Below, piece by piece: positions 25,887 through 35,260 of a DNA stretch of 64,000 nucleotides; positions within the stretch are counted from its first letter, which is position 1, and each line of letters begins with the position of its first letter. Location: assembly GCF_030689305.1 (NCBI RefSeq), contig NZ_JAUYVM010000003.1, positions 62,001 through 126,000 on the forward strand, read 5' to 3'. A program made the position numbers and the translations under genes. Source of the DNA: Vibrio penaeicida. Lineage in GTDB: Bacteria > Pseudomonadota > Gammaproteobacteria > Enterobacterales > Vibrionaceae. The notes under the pieces were generated by a model, which saw only the letters and a program-made list of their open reading frames with translations, was not told the DNA's origin and ran no database searches.

Positions 25887-26957
25887 TTAAAATGGGACAA
25901 TAAATCCAATGTTAACCCCATATAGCTCACTTTTTTTTAAATCAAACGGATTAGCAGTGACGGAGAAATTAATGTATCTGTTTTTGTAATTTACACCAAT
26001 CGCCTCTTCTAATGGAGAGAGGGTCAAGCCATAAACGGCATTTGTATTATGATATTGGTAGCCCAAATTGAATAATGATGCCCCATAGGCATAGAACGCC
26101 GTCGCAGATAGCGAATGGCTGGGGTTGTAGGTGTATTTTGCTCGAAAGGTAGTTTTAGATGGTAAGTGTTGTGTGTAGGTTCTGTTTTTTTCAATGCCGG
26201 AAATGGTTGGGTCTAACTTAACATGACCGTCCACTACTGTACTGGTGGCAGTTTTTGCAGTGGCAATAGTATACGGAGCACTTTCCCACACAATTTCGCT
26301 GTATACATCACGAATCAGTAGTGAGAGTAGCCAATTATCATTAATAGACCAATCTCCACCTATATCTAAGCCAAAACCGTATAAACTGATTGGCTTTGGT
26401 GTCGTTCGCCCAAGCAACACATCTTCGGTATAAAAATAAGAAAGATCGAGCTGCCCGCTGTAGCAGTTAGTTTCGCTTTTACAATCTTCCTTTCTTGAAA
26501 CGTATCCTGATATATTGCCATCCAGAAAAGAATTGGGTTGATAGTAAGAAGCTGCAGCATAAAGGCGGAATTTCTGGGCGGAATATAGGTATGAAAAGCG
26601 AATGCCTTCAGAATCAAAATGTGAGGCGTTTAAATCAAGATCATACGTTTTATTAGGCGCTATGTGCGTACCATTTACCGTTGAGCCATAGAAAGGCATC
26701 GTGTCTTGGCTAAAGTCTAAAAACCATTCGTATCGTTTGAACAGAGATACAGAGAACTCTTTGTACTGCGCGGACAATGCCACTTCATTAAAGGTGAAAG
26801 CATTTTCACTTTCGGAATACTCCGACATGCTTCCTTTCATTAAATCGTACACAGAATTGTTTTCTGCATAAGAAAGAGAACTCAATTGAGTACTCAATTG
26901 CCAATTTTCTACAGGCAATTGATACGGGAGAAGTGACAAGAAAACGGTTGTTAGCAT
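25887..26957 (-). CDS. Putative outer-membrane beta-barrel protein
   Basis: About 356 residues with alternating aromatic/polar strands (FSVSLFKRYEWFLDF, FRLYAAASYYQP, LYGFGLDIGGDW) and a C-terminal Phe (GFIVPF), as BamA clients usually have. The frame is open back to a TTG at 27044, overlapping the lipoprotein gene. A transcription terminator occupies that stretch, so I prefer the first ATG after it (26957). The resulting signal peptide is short and lacks a positive n-region, which is unusual. It lies downstream of a large lipoprotein gene and may form a surface complex with it. Family not recognised. Confidence 0.6.
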   Translation of the reverse strand: MLTTVFLSLLPYQLPVENWQLSTQLSSLSYAENNSVYDLMKGSMSEYSESENAFTFNEVALSAQYKEFSVSLFKRYEWFLDFSQDTMPFYGSTVNGTHIAPNKTYDLDLNASHFDSEGIRFSYLYSAQKFRLYAAASYYQPNSFLDGNISGYVSRKEDCKSETNCYSGQLDLSYFYTEDVLLGRTTPKPISLYGFGLDIGGDWSINDNWLLSLLIRDVYSEIVWESAPYTIATAKTATSTVVDGHVKLDPTISGIEKNRTYTQHLPSKTTFRAKYTYNPSHSLSATAFYAYGASLFNLGYQYHNTNAVYGLTLSPLEEAIGVNYKNRYINFSVTANPFDLKKSELYGVNIGFIVPF

Positions 26958-26984
26958 GGTAATTTGAACTGTATTGAGAGGTTT

Positions 26985-27007
26985 AAAAAAGGGGCACGAA
27001 TGCCCCT
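26985..27007 (-). terminator. Terminator between lipoprotein and barrel genes
   Basis: On the minus strand AGGGGCA, loop TTCG, TGCCCCT, then TTTTT (plus 26985-27007). A perfect 7-bp stem with a UUCG tetraloop. It limits read-through into the barrel gene and argues against the long upstream start of that gene. Confidence 0.85.
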
Positions 27008-27027
27008 GTAGGATTGACTCGGTTACA

Positions 27028-29289
27028 CTAAAAGAGGGATTCAAACGATCCGTCTGTGTAGCGAATGAGCACTAAACCATGTCTGGATTCATCAATAGTA
27101 CCGACCGTTACATCATTCACTTTAACAATACCCGATTTGTTCTCAATATCGAGTACTGCTTCGACGCTGTTTTCGTTACGAATAACAAGGTTTGGTACTT
27201 CCTCGCTATTAACATCGATGCTGCTTTCTAGAATAGTGTCCACACCGTTATAATCGACAGTGAGCGCAATTTCGCCACTTTCATAAGACTCTCTGTGTGC
27301 TTCAAGCTTAACCGAAGCCGGCATGGCTTCATTTTGAGCGTCATTCAGTTCTGTTTCGACCTCTATGACGGCGTAAACACGTGTGAAGTTGCTGCTACTC
27401 TCATTTTGCGGAGGGCGTGATTGGTTTTGTTCCGTTGAAGTTGTAGAACAATGCCAGTATCCGCAATAACCTCGAGTTATATTAATGTCCGAGATTATGG
27501 TTCCTCTGTCGTTAGTGAAACGCAAGTCGAGCAATGCCGATACGCTTTCCTGCTCAATAGATAACTCACCTTCGAGTAAAATACCTATCGCACTAGCATG
27601 CTGTAGTACAGTTTCTGTACGAGAATAATTGAAGTCGTAAGAGGTAGGCACCACTTGAGAGCTTTCATACTCTGAGATATTTTGGTCGAGTATATCCTCT
27701 AATGACAGCTTGATTTCACCTTTGAAGTCAGAATCAATGTCATTATTGACCAGAGATGATCTGAGAATAAGGTTAAGGTTCTCGATTTGCAGTTGCTCAA
27801 GATGCTTTATACTTACGTTTGATGCTCCGTTTGCAAAATCATAAGAATATAATGAGCTAGTATTCGTTAGCCCGTTTAACTCAATTTCCCCTTCTCCGGT
27901 CAATGTCGTGCCGTTTGAAGTAGCAGTGATATTGACCTCTAGTTCTACTGCGACACTAGTCGTTTCTGAATGCTCACACTGGTTGGTTTCTGCGTCATAC
28001 ACCGTACAACCAGCAGTCTCAATGATATCGTTATCAACTGAAATTTTGTCTATAGTCGCTGAAATTTCAATACCATCGTAGTCTACATTGAATGTGTTTT
28101 CCTGAATTTCGACAACAATCCCATGACTAGAATAATAAGGAGAGCTCACCTCTGAATCTTCAGGTAAATTGGAAATAGCTTGAACAGCTTCCGTTATGGC
28201 ACTTATCGATTTTCCTACCTCTTTAAGAACGATCTCACTGTCTTCAGTATTCAGAGAGCCAAGTACTTCTAACCGTTCACCGAAGTTTTCTAACCCATTT
28301 CTTAGGTTTCCTTCATCTTGCACTGACTCATAGGCAGAGCGAACATCTTGCATAAAGGATTTGGCAGCTAAGATTTCGTTTGCGTGTTCAGAACCGCCGG
28401 ATTGCACCTCTTCTGGTGGCTCTGTGACATCAATTTTTTGTTTTGCTTGGGTTAGATCCACTCGTTCGTCAGAGCTGGCGTGCTTGTTTGCGTTTGCTTC
28501 AATCACGTCAATAAGGTCAGATGATTTGGTTAAAATCTCTTGAACCTTTGAAACATTCACCTTGTTAGCATTTAAATCAATTAGAGATTTTTTCTCTTCA
28601 TCCGTAACGGTAAGGAGTGCAGCTGAGTATGTGGCGGCAGCTAAGTCTTCTGCATTTGCATTTTTAAGTGCTGATGCGTCAGTTAGGTCTATGCCACCCA
28701 TACCTAGAATGGATCGTGTTAAACCAAAAGATTGCTGGACAGCCGAATTGGCTCGCAAGCCGATGGTAGTTGTGATAGCACTGGAGCCTGCGATTGAGAA
28801 CGCCTCTTCAGCGGCAATATCAGTTAGTGATGTAACGTGAACTTTCGCATTGTTGCCTGAAGCCATTGGGATAATGGTTTTTAGGTTCCAGTCATTCGCC
28901 ACTTCAAATGTATCACCAAACACAATATTCGGAGTAGTTGTATCGTCACAAACTGCAATATCACATTTCATCAATGTTGATGCGTCTTTCTTTGAGACGA
29001 AGACCAGTAAAGGTATGCCCGTTGGAGCCCCTGTAAGCAGGTAGGCCCCTTTATCATTTGTTACGGTCTCTTGATAAAAAGCACTTTGCTCTTTGTTACA
29101 GCCAGTGCTATCAAAGACATCACAGATTTCAACGGAACCATTCAGGACGATGCCTTTATTTATGACACCTGATAACGCTGTTGTTGATATAGGCAGAACT
29201 GGTTTCCCTGTATCTGAAGACGATCCACCACCACATGCCGTTAATATTAAGCCCGATGCAATGGCAACTGCCAATGTGTTTTTTCTCAC
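27028..29289 (-). CDS. Large lipoprotein of unknown function
   Basis: A 753-residue exported lipoprotein. GTG start with AAGGAA eight bases upstream, then a lipoprotein signal peptide with lipobox LTAC at the N-terminus, followed by GGGSSSD. The next 100 residues resemble a small beta-sandwich (GVINKGIVLNGSVEICD, DKGAYLLTGAPTG) of the kind seen in carboxypeptidase-regulatory-like domains. A helical, acidic middle follows, and then a long beta-rich region with many repeats of the pattern hydrophobic-x-hydrophobic. Several Cys pairs suggest disulfides. No catalytic motif seen. Probably an outer-membrane-anchored structural or binding protein. Confidence 0.75.
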   Translation of the reverse strand: MRKNTLAVAIASGLILTACGGGSSSDTGKPVLPISTTALSGVINKGIVLNGSVEICDVFDSTGCNKEQSAFYQETVTNDKGAYLLTGAPTGIPLLVFVSKKDASTLMKCDIAVCDDTTTPNIVFGDTFEVANDWNLKTIIPMASGNNAKVHVTSLTDIAAEEAFSIAGSSAITTTIGLRANSAVQQSFGLTRSILGMGGIDLTDASALKNANAEDLAAATYSAALLTVTDEEKKSLIDLNANKVNVSKVQEILTKSSDLIDVIEANANKHASSDERVDLTQAKQKIDVTEPPEEVQSGGSEHANEILAAKSFMQDVRSAYESVQDEGNLRNGLENFGERLEVLGSLNTEDSEIVLKEVGKSISAITEAVQAISNLPEDSEVSSPYYSSHGIVVEIQENTFNVDYDGIEISATIDKISVDNDIIETAGCTVYDAETNQCEHSETTSVAVELEVNITATSNGTTLTGEGEIELNGLTNTSSLYSYDFANGASNVSIKHLEQLQIENLNLILRSSLVNNDIDSDFKGEIKLSLEDILDQNISEYESSQVVPTSYDFNYSRTETVLQHASAIGILLEGELSIEQESVSALLDLRFTNDRGTIISDINITRGYCGYWHCSTTSTEQNQSRPPQNESSSNFTRVYAVIEVETELNDAQNEAMPASVKLEAHRESYESGEIALTVDYNGVDTILESSIDVNSEEVPNLVIRNENSVEAVLDIENKSGIVKVNDVTVGTIDESRHGLVLIRYTDGSFESLF

Positions 29290-29621
29290 TTTTCCATTCC
29301 TTAGCCAACTTCGATTTTTTAAACCCGCGAACTATGCACGAAATGTTATAGAACTGCGTTGAACTATCTCGCGTTTTTATAAATCAGAGTGAACTATATA
29401 CTCAACCTACCTCTAGGTGCGGAATTCAGAGCTCTTTCTTCTGTTTCAATTCAAGCCTCTCTATTTATGAAAAACTAACAAAATGGAATGACGAGTCCTT
29501 TCCATTGGTAACCTGTCATATAGGGTTCAAACTAGTGAAACATGACTGTCATAAATCCATCCTAAAGTGAGCAGCGTCAAGTGAAACACAACGGCGATGA
29601 ATGCCACTAAAGGAAATTGTG
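29290..29621. other. Divergent control region, lipoprotein/pstS
   Basis: 332 bp. The right half holds two Pho-box-like sequences upstream of pstS; the left half must hold the lipoprotein promoter. No gene seen. Confidence 0.6.
29513..29563 (+). promoter_or_regulatory. Pho boxes upstream of pstS
   Basis: Two CTGTCATA half-sites head 18-mers at 29513-29530 and 29546-29563, 33 bp (three helical turns) apart. CTGTCATAAATC in the second matches the first half of the PhoB box consensus exactly. They imply PhoB-dependent induction at low phosphate. Confidence 0.75.
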
Positions 29622-30443
29622 ATGAAAAAAACAGTAATCGGTGCATTAGCTCTACTAGGCACACTAACAGTAAACCCAGTTCTAGCTAAAGAAACTATCT
29701 CTGCTGTCGGTTCTAGCAGTGTTACTCCACTGATGGAAGTGTTCTCTGAAACTTACATGAAAGCGAACGGAAACGTCTTCATTGAAGTTCAAGGTCCTGG
29801 TTCTTCTGCTGGTGTGAAAGCCGCGAAAAATGGAAGTGCGGATCTAGGTATGTCATCTCGCAACCTAAAAAGTTCTGAAAAAGAGCCAACTCTAAAAGAA
29901 CTGGTTGTTGCTCGTGATGGTATCGCGGTTGTGGTTAACCCTAAGAATGGTCTAAAGGGGCTAACGGCTGAACAAGTAACAGCTATCTATAAAGGCGAAG
30001 TGACTAACTGGAAACAAGTTGGCGGTGCTGACAAGCCTATCGTTGCAATCACTCGTGATACTGCGTCAGGTACGCGTGGTGCATTCGAAGACATCATGAA
30101 GCTGAAAAAGAAAATCTCTGGCAAAAAGGTTTCAGCGATTTCTCAACGTGCACAAGTTGCTAACGGCAATGGTGCGCTAAAAACAATGGTAGCAAGTAAC
30201 CCGTTTGCAATTGGCTACATTTCTTTAGGTACCGTTGATTCTTCGGTTCAAGCTCTTGAAATCGACGGCACACCAGCCACTGTAGATAACGTGAAAAACG
30301 GTTCATACAAAGTTGCTCGCCCATTCCTTGTATTGTTTAAACAAGGCAAACCATCAGCAGAAACTCAGAAGTTCCTAGACTGGATGGTGGCTGCTGAAGC
30401 GCAATCTCTTGTAGCGAAAAAAGGCTACATCACAGTTAACTAA
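29622..30443 (+). CDS. pstS: Phosphate ABC transporter, periplasmic binding protein
   Basis: A 273-residue periplasmic protein. ATG 29622 follows AAGGAA and opens a standard signal peptide (cleaved after VLA). Typical phosphate-binding segments are present: GSSSVTPLMEVFSE near the N-terminus, QGPGSSAGVKAAKNGSADLGMSSR, and TRDTASGTRGAFE in the second lobe. It captures inorganic phosphate for PstCAB. It is first in the pst operon and is followed by a hairpin that should lower expression of the membrane genes relative to the binding protein. Confidence 0.95.
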   Translation: MKKTVIGALALLGTLTVNPVLAKETISAVGSSSVTPLMEVFSETYMKANGNVFIEVQGPGSSAGVKAAKNGSADLGMSSRNLKSSEKEPTLKELVVARDGIAVVVNPKNGLKGLTAEQVTAIYKGEVTNWKQVGGADKPIVAITRDTASGTRGAFEDIMKLKKKISGKKVSAISQRAQVANGNGALKTMVASNPFAIGYISLGTVDSSVQALEIDGTPATVDNVKNGSYKVARPFLVLFKQGKPSAETQKFLDWMVAAEAQSLVAKKGYITVN

Positions 30444-30462
30444 GCTCCTTTTTAAAATATTT

Positions 30463-30490
30463 GCTCAGCCCGCGAGGGCTGAGCGTTTTC
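30463..30490 (+). terminator. Attenuating hairpin between pstS and pstC
   Basis: GCTCAGCCC, GNRA-type loop GCGA, GGGCTGAGC, then GTTTTCC (30463-30490). A nine-pair stem with a weak T tract, fitting partial termination or mRNA protection after the abundant binding protein. Confidence 0.75.
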
Positions 30491-30521
30491 CATTTCGAAC
30501 CTTTCGATATGAGTATTTTTT

Positions 30522-31451
30522 ATGACCATCGCGATCAATAGTGAAAAGTCTATGAGTGGCGAAAACGCAGAAAAAAACCGTCCACTGCGTGAGAAAAAGC
30601 GCGTAGATTGGAAAGAGCGTATTTTCCATTCTTTATTCCTGAGCAGTGCCGTTATCGGTATCGTCTCTTTAGCAACCATTGCTTACTTCATCGTTGCAGA
30701 AAGTATTCCAGCCTTCCAAGAAGCGGGTGTAACCGGCATCGTTTTTGGGCAAGACTGGTTGCCACCGGCACTTTACGGTGTTGCGACCATGATTGTGGCG
30801 TCGGTAGTGTCTACCTTCGGCGCGGTTATTGTGGGGGTGCCAATTGGTGTGTTAACCGCCATCTTCATTGCTGAAATTGCACCAAAACGCTTAGCCGATA
30901 TCATCCGCCCTGCGGTTGAACTGTTAGCGGGTATTCCTTCCGTGGTATACGGATTCTTCGGGTTGGTTATCATTGTTCCACTGATTCAGCAGATCTTTAA
31001 TGTTCCGGCAGGTAACACGATTTTAGCTGGGATCATCGTATTGGGTGTGATGATTTTACCCACTGTGATCACCGTATCCGAAACCTCTATCCGCGCGGTT
31101 CCGAGAACCTACAAAGAAGGCTCTTTGGCTCTGGGTGCATCAAAAATCTATACCATTTTTAAGTTGCTTGTTCCTGCTGCGCGCTCGGGAATTATGACTG
31201 GCGTAATTCTAGGTATTGCCCGTGCATTGGGTGAAACTATGGCCATTATTATGGTGATGGGGAATGCCCCTGCGATGCCTGAAGGCATTTTGGATTCCGC
31301 ACGTACATTAACCGCGAACATCGCTATCGAAATGTCGTACGCAAGTGGTGTTCACGCTAGCGCACTCTACGCGACAGGCGTGGTATTGCTGGTATTCATC
31401 ATGAGTTTGAATGCCGTTCTTCTGTACCTAAACCGTGAGAAGGCGAAGTAA
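30522..31451 (+). CDS. pstC: Phosphate ABC transporter permease
   Basis: A 309-residue inner-membrane permease with six predicted helices. The ABC-permease EAA loop is visible (TSIRAVPRTYKEGSLALGASKIYTI), as is the PstC-type AGIPSVVYGFFGL. The cytoplasmic N-terminus is about 40 residues and highly charged. The stop lies two bases before the pstA start, so translation is probably coupled. Confidence 0.95.
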   Translation: MTIAINSEKSMSGENAEKNRPLREKKRVDWKERIFHSLFLSSAVIGIVSLATIAYFIVAESIPAFQEAGVTGIVFGQDWLPPALYGVATMIVASVVSTFGAVIVGVPIGVLTAIFIAEIAPKRLADIIRPAVELLAGIPSVVYGFFGLVIIVPLIQQIFNVPAGNTILAGIIVLGVMILPTVITVSETSIRAVPRTYKEGSLALGASKIYTIFKLLVPAARSGIMTGVILGIARALGETMAIIMVMGNAPAMPEGILDSARTLTANIAIEMSYASGVHASALYATGVVLLVFIMSLNAVLLYLNREKAK

Positions 31452-31453
31452 TC

Positions 31454-32329
31454 ATGAGCAATAACACTCAAGTAAGTAAGTTGAAAAAAGCACGTAACTT
31501 TAAAGACGGCATGCTAAACGCCTTTGTTTGGATTTCCGCAGCGTTAACAGTTGGCTTTCTGTTTTGGATTATCTGGTACATCTTGTCCAACGGGTTGAAA
31601 CACGTTGATTGGGCATTCGTCACCGATAACTATACACGCACTGGGGATGAACAAGGTATCTTCCCCATGATTGTCTCGACAATCTACATGGTTATCGCGT
31701 CCATCGCGGTGGCTGCGCCGCTCGGTATTATGACGGCCATCTACCTGACGGAATACGCCAAAGTAGGCAGCAAGCTCGTAAAGATCATCCGTTTCTGTAC
31801 TGAATCACTGGCGGGAATACCTTCCATCATATTTGGCCTGTTCGGTATGACATTCTTTGTTGCCATATTAGGGCTCGGGTTCTCGATTCTATCGGGTGCG
31901 TTAACACTGAGTATCCTTATACTTCCTGTCATCATCCGTACGACAGAAGAAGCCCTAATGGCGGTTCCACAAACGTTCCGCGAAGGCTCTTACGGTCTTG
32001 GCGCTTCTAAAATCTACACTATCTGGCGCTTAATATTGCCAAGCGCAATGCCAGGTATTTTAACCTCGGTCATTCTTAGTATTGGTCGTGTCATTGGTGA
32101 ATCCGCTCCTGTTTTCCTAACAGCGGGCATGGTTGCGCGTATTCCAGATTCTTTGTTGGATTCTGGTCGAACGCTAACCGTTCACCTTTATAAGCTGACA
32201 ACCGAGCTGTTCACTGTTGAAGAGTGGAACCAAGCCTACGGTACAGCCACCGTTCTTATCGTCGTTGTCTTGTTGATCAATATGATCACCAAATTTATCG
32301 CAAGACGCTTTAATACCGCGACGTACTGA
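31454..32329 (+). CDS. pstA: Phosphate ABC transporter permease
   Basis: A 291-residue inner-membrane partner of PstC, with the matching segments AGIPSIIFGLFGM and an EAA loop (EEALMAVPQTFREGSYGLGASK). It forms the phosphate channel with PstC and contacts PstB. It starts two bases after pstC and is followed by a 90-bp gap before pstB. Confidence 0.95.
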   Translation: MSNNTQVSKLKKARNFKDGMLNAFVWISAALTVGFLFWIIWYILSNGLKHVDWAFVTDNYTRTGDEQGIFPMIVSTIYMVIASIAVAAPLGIMTAIYLTEYAKVGSKLVKIIRFCTESLAGIPSIIFGLFGMTFFVAILGLGFSILSGALTLSILILPVIIRTTEEALMAVPQTFREGSYGLGASKIYTIWRLILPSAMPGILTSVILSIGRVIGESAPVFLTAGMVARIPDSLLDSGRTLTVHLYKLTTELFTVEEWNQAYGTATVLIVVVLLINMITKFIARRFNTATY

Positions 32330-32419
32330 TATTTCAACGTATTAGCACCGCGACGTACAAATACAGAACCTTTTGCTTAAGCGAAATGACACAGATTTAA
32401 AGAATTAAGAGAGTAAGTA

Positions 32420-33169
32420 ATGAATAAGTTTGATATTGAGAATCTAGACCTATTTTACGGCAGTAACCAAGCCCTTAAGAGCATCAATCTGCCTATCCCT
32501 TCTCGTCAGGTGACCGCATTGATTGGTCCGTCGGGTTGTGGAAAGTCCACGCTTCTACGCTGTTTAAACCGCATGAACGATCTGATCGAAGGGGTGAAGA
32601 TTACGGGTAAGCTCGATATGGACGGCGAGAACATCTACGGCAATATCGATGTGTCTGACTTGCGTATCAAAGTTGGTATGGTGTTCCAAAAACCGAACCC
32701 ATTCCCAATGAGCATTTACGAAAATGTGGCATACGGATTACGCGCTCAAGGCGTGAAAGACAAAAAACACATCGATTCTGTTGTCGAGAAATCACTTCGC
32801 GGTGCGGCATTGTGGGACGAAGTAAAAGATCGTTTGAAATCTCATGCATTTGGGTTGTCAGGTGGTCAGCAGCAACGTCTATGTATTGCTCGAACCATTG
32901 CCATGGAACCAGATGTGATCTTGATGGACGAACCGACTTCTGCACTGGACCCGATTGCTACACACAAAATCGAAGAGCTGATGGAATCGCTAAAGAAAGA
33001 TTACACCATCGTTATCGTCACGCACTCAATGCAGCAAGCTCGCCGTATTTCAGATCGAACCGCTTTCTTCTTGATGGGCGAATTGGTTGAACACGATGAT
33101 ACGCCAGTCATCTTCAGCCAGCCAAAAGACGACCGCACACAAGGCTACGTTAACGGCGACTTTGGTTAA
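32420..33169 (+). CDS. pstB: Phosphate ABC transporter ATPase
   Basis: A 249-residue ABC ATPase with Walker [11 protein letters not shown]-loop [11 protein letters not shown], signature LSGGQQQR, Walker [13 protein letters not shown] and switch His in VTHS. The NPFPMSI stretch is characteristic of PstB. It energises PstCA. No phoU follows, so phosphate signalling to PhoR must use a phoU elsewhere, or a terminator simply closes the operon here. Confidence 0.96.
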   Translation: MNKFDIENLDLFYGSNQALKSINLPIPSRQVTALIGPSGCGKSTLLRCLNRMNDLIEGVKITGKLDMDGENIYGNIDVSDLRIKVGMVFQKPNPFPMSIYENVAYGLRAQGVKDKKHIDSVVEKSLRGAALWDEVKDRLKSHAFGLSGGQQQRLCIARTIAMEPDVILMDEPTSALDPIATHKIEELMESLKKDYTIVIVTHSMQQARRISDRTAFFLMGELVEHDDTPVIFSQPKDDRTQGYVNGDFG

Positions 33170-33234
33170 CAAACTGGCTGATAAAAAACGCTTTTACTGG
33201 CATAGACTTATAACTATAAGCGATGGTACTTCTT

Positions 33235-33260
33235 GCCCCTCTACTGGAGGGGCTTTTTTT
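33235..33260 (+). terminator. Terminator of the pst operon
   Basis: GCCCCTC (33235-33241), loop TACTG, GAGGGGC (33247-33253), then seven Ts. Confidence 0.93.
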
Positions 33261-33271
33261 GTTACGAGCCC

Positions 33272-33302
33272 TTGACCTTCCCCCTAGGGTAAGGTTTAGA
33301 GT
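33272..33302 (+). promoter_or_regulatory. CueR-type copper-responsive promoter
   Basis: TTGACC (-35, 33272-33277) and TAGAGT (-10, 33297-33302) are separated by 19 bp containing the dyad ACCTT-CCC-CTAG-GGT-AAGGT. This closely follows the E. coli copA promoter (CCTTCC...GGAAGG with a 19-bp spacer). It predicts activation by Cu(I)-loaded CueR encoded elsewhere. Confidence 0.88.
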
Positions 33303-33330
33303 CGGGGTGCGATTGACTTAAAGGTGCGCT

Positions 33331-33777
33331 ATGAACAGACGAATAAAAACAACCTGGATTACAATGCTCAGCATTGTTGCCTTGTTGTTTTCAGGGTTTG
33401 TTACCAGTGCCCCCATTATGATGATGACAATGGCAGAACATCAGATTGAAAGCAACGTTTCTCCCTGTCATACCAGCTCCTCTCCTACCGCAGACAATCA
33501 ATCTGCTCACAAATCGCATTCCCCAGATAGACCCATCCATTCATTGATGGTGGATAGTGGCAAAAACAACGCGTCAGACGCTTGTTCTTCCGCGTCCCAT
33601 GAAGGACATACCTGTTGTGCTGCTGTGTGTGGTGTCACTTTTGTGCCTTTGCTTACTCGTAGCTCGATGAATGTGGCAGACTTTGCCCTTGCCCCAATCG
33701 CTTCCATCACTATCGGTGATGTACTTTCTCGTACTCAATCCCTTTTCCGACCCCCAATCACTGAATCCATTTTCTGA
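33331..33777 (+). CDS. Small exported Cys/His/Met-containing protein leading the cus operon
   Basis: 148 residues with a Sec signal peptide or N-terminal anchor (ITMLSIVALLFSGFVTSA). Possible metal-binding groups follow: MMMTMAEHQ, a His/Ser-rich middle, and HEGHTCCAAVC. I do not recognise a family with certainty. Cluster-leading proteins with such residues often accompany copper exporters. Its start lies 28 bp after the CueR-type -10 element, so it is the first gene of the copper-induced transcript. It probably binds or senses copper in the periplasm. Confidence 0.65.
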   Translation: MNRRIKTTWITMLSIVALLFSGFVTSAPIMMMTMAEHQIESNVSPCHTSSSPTADNQSAHKSHSPDRPIHSLMVDSGKNNASDACSSASHEGHTCCAAVCGVTFVPLLTRSSMNVADFALAPIASITIGDVLSRTQSLFRPPITESIF

Positions 33778-33841
33778 TTTCACCGCTTCTGAATGAAGCC
33801 CGATTTATTGGCGTATTGCGCCCAGATTTTGGATATACACA

Positions 33842-35245
33842 GTGACAATACAATTTAGAAAGCTCGCACTGGTTGTTGGTGTTAGCTTGGCTGCAACGCC
33901 TTTGTGGGTGGGTGCTTCCGAGTCTTCATCGATAACGCCCAAGCAAGCTGGATCGACTCAAGTGGAACGTTATGAACCCTTGATGCAATTGATTCATGCC
34001 GCCATAGAACAAGACGCTGCCAGAAAGCAGTTCTACGCTCAGTCCGTTGCCATGCGCGAGATGGGCGAGGCCAGCGCCACCTTGATGGACCCAAAAGTCA
34101 AAGTCGGATTTGGCGGTTTGCCCATCGACAGTTTTCAGTTTGATCAAGACCCGATGACCAACATGTCGGTTGGGGTCATGCAGCAATTTGAGCGTGGTTC
34201 AACCCTAGAGCTCAACCAGAAAAAAGCCAATCAGCAGGCACAGGGTGTGAACCTTAAGGTCAAAGCCAGAGAGCTGAACATTGCCAACAGCATGACCACT
34301 CTTTGGCTAGAGCTTGGGTATCAGCAGGTATCGAAGCAAATCCTGCGAGAGAAAAAACGCCTAATGACGGAGCTGGAAAGCTTTGTCAAAACCAACTATT
34401 CCAACGGTAAAAGCGAAGCTCAGGACTGGTTAGACGCCCAGCTTCAAGTCGCTAAGCTGGATGAAAAGCTTGAAGCTAATCAGCAAATGCAGCGTCGCCT
34501 GATAGCTCAGATGTCCGAGTGGCTGGGTGCAGACTGGCTGGACAGTTTCGCTTCTTCGCAGCGTAAACTGGAGGCGTCTAATCAGCGTAACTGGTTAAAA
34601 CTGGAGCGCGTACTTGCTTCAACGCCTGACGCCACCAGGCATTACACTTCGCTGCGATTGCACCCAATGGTAAAAATGGCAGACAGCCAGATTCAGGTCA
34701 GCAAAACGCAGGTGGACATTGCCGAACAGGCGTATACGCCGCAGTTTGGTATCGAGGTGATGTACGCTAACAGACAAGCCAACAATATGCGCGGCGAGCC
34801 AGCGTCCGATCTGGTCAGCGCGTACCTCACTTTAGACATTCCGCTGTTTACTGAAAACCGACAAGACAAAAACAAGTCTGCCGCTCAATATCAGGTTGGA
34901 GCGGCGCAGCTTCAAAGAGACACCTTACTTCAGCAAATGAACGCCAAGGTGAACACCCTTCTGAGTGACCGAATCAATCTGCAACAGCGATTGGCGCGTT
35001 ACCAATCTTCCCTTATGCCTCAAATCAACGCGCGGATCCGTGCGGTAGAGCGGGGCTATCAGAACAACACCGCGCAGTTCAGCGATGTGATAGCGGCATC
35101 CAACGATGAGTTGGCATTGCAACTGGAACAACAACGTCTTGTCACCGACCTGAATGTGGTGAACAGCAATCTCGCGGCTCTGCTCAGCGCTTTTGAGTTT
35201 CAGGTCGACTCGCCTGATCTCACGCACACCTATCGCTCAAATTAA
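33842..35245 (+). CDS. cusC: Outer-membrane factor of copper/silver RND efflux (TolC family)
   Basis: 467 residues from a GTG start, signal peptide to about GASESS, then a TolC/CusC-type repeat of two long coiled-coil hairpins and barrel strands (NIANSMTTLWLELGYQQVSKQ, LALQLEQQRLVTDLNVVNSNLAAL). No lipobox, unlike E. coli CusC. It would form the exit duct with CusB and CusA. It sits 15 bp before cusB. Confidence 0.85.
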   Translation: MTIQFRKLALVVGVSLAATPLWVGASESSSITPKQAGSTQVERYEPLMQLIHAAIEQDAARKQFYAQSVAMREMGEASATLMDPKVKVGFGGLPIDSFQFDQDPMTNMSVGVMQQFERGSTLELNQKKANQQAQGVNLKVKARELNIANSMTTLWLELGYQQVSKQILREKKRLMTELESFVKTNYSNGKSEAQDWLDAQLQVAKLDEKLEANQQMQRRLIAQMSEWLGADWLDSFASSQRKLEASNQRNWLKLERVLASTPDATRHYTSLRLHPMVKMADSQIQVSKTQVDIAEQAYTPQFGIEVMYANRQANNMRGEPASDLVSAYLTLDIPLFTENRQDKNKSAAQYQVGAAQLQRDTLLQQMNAKVNTLLSDRINLQQRLARYQSSLMPQINARIRAVERGYQNNTAQFSDVIAASNDELALQLEQQRLVTDLNVVNSNLAALLSAFEFQVDSPDLTHTYRSN

Positions 35246-35260
35246 TAAGGGAAACAACAA

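Noticed and set aside
26958..27044. TTG start for the barrel protein, overlapping the lipoprotein gene
   Set aside because: A strong transcription terminator occupies this stretch and no ribosome site precedes the TTG.
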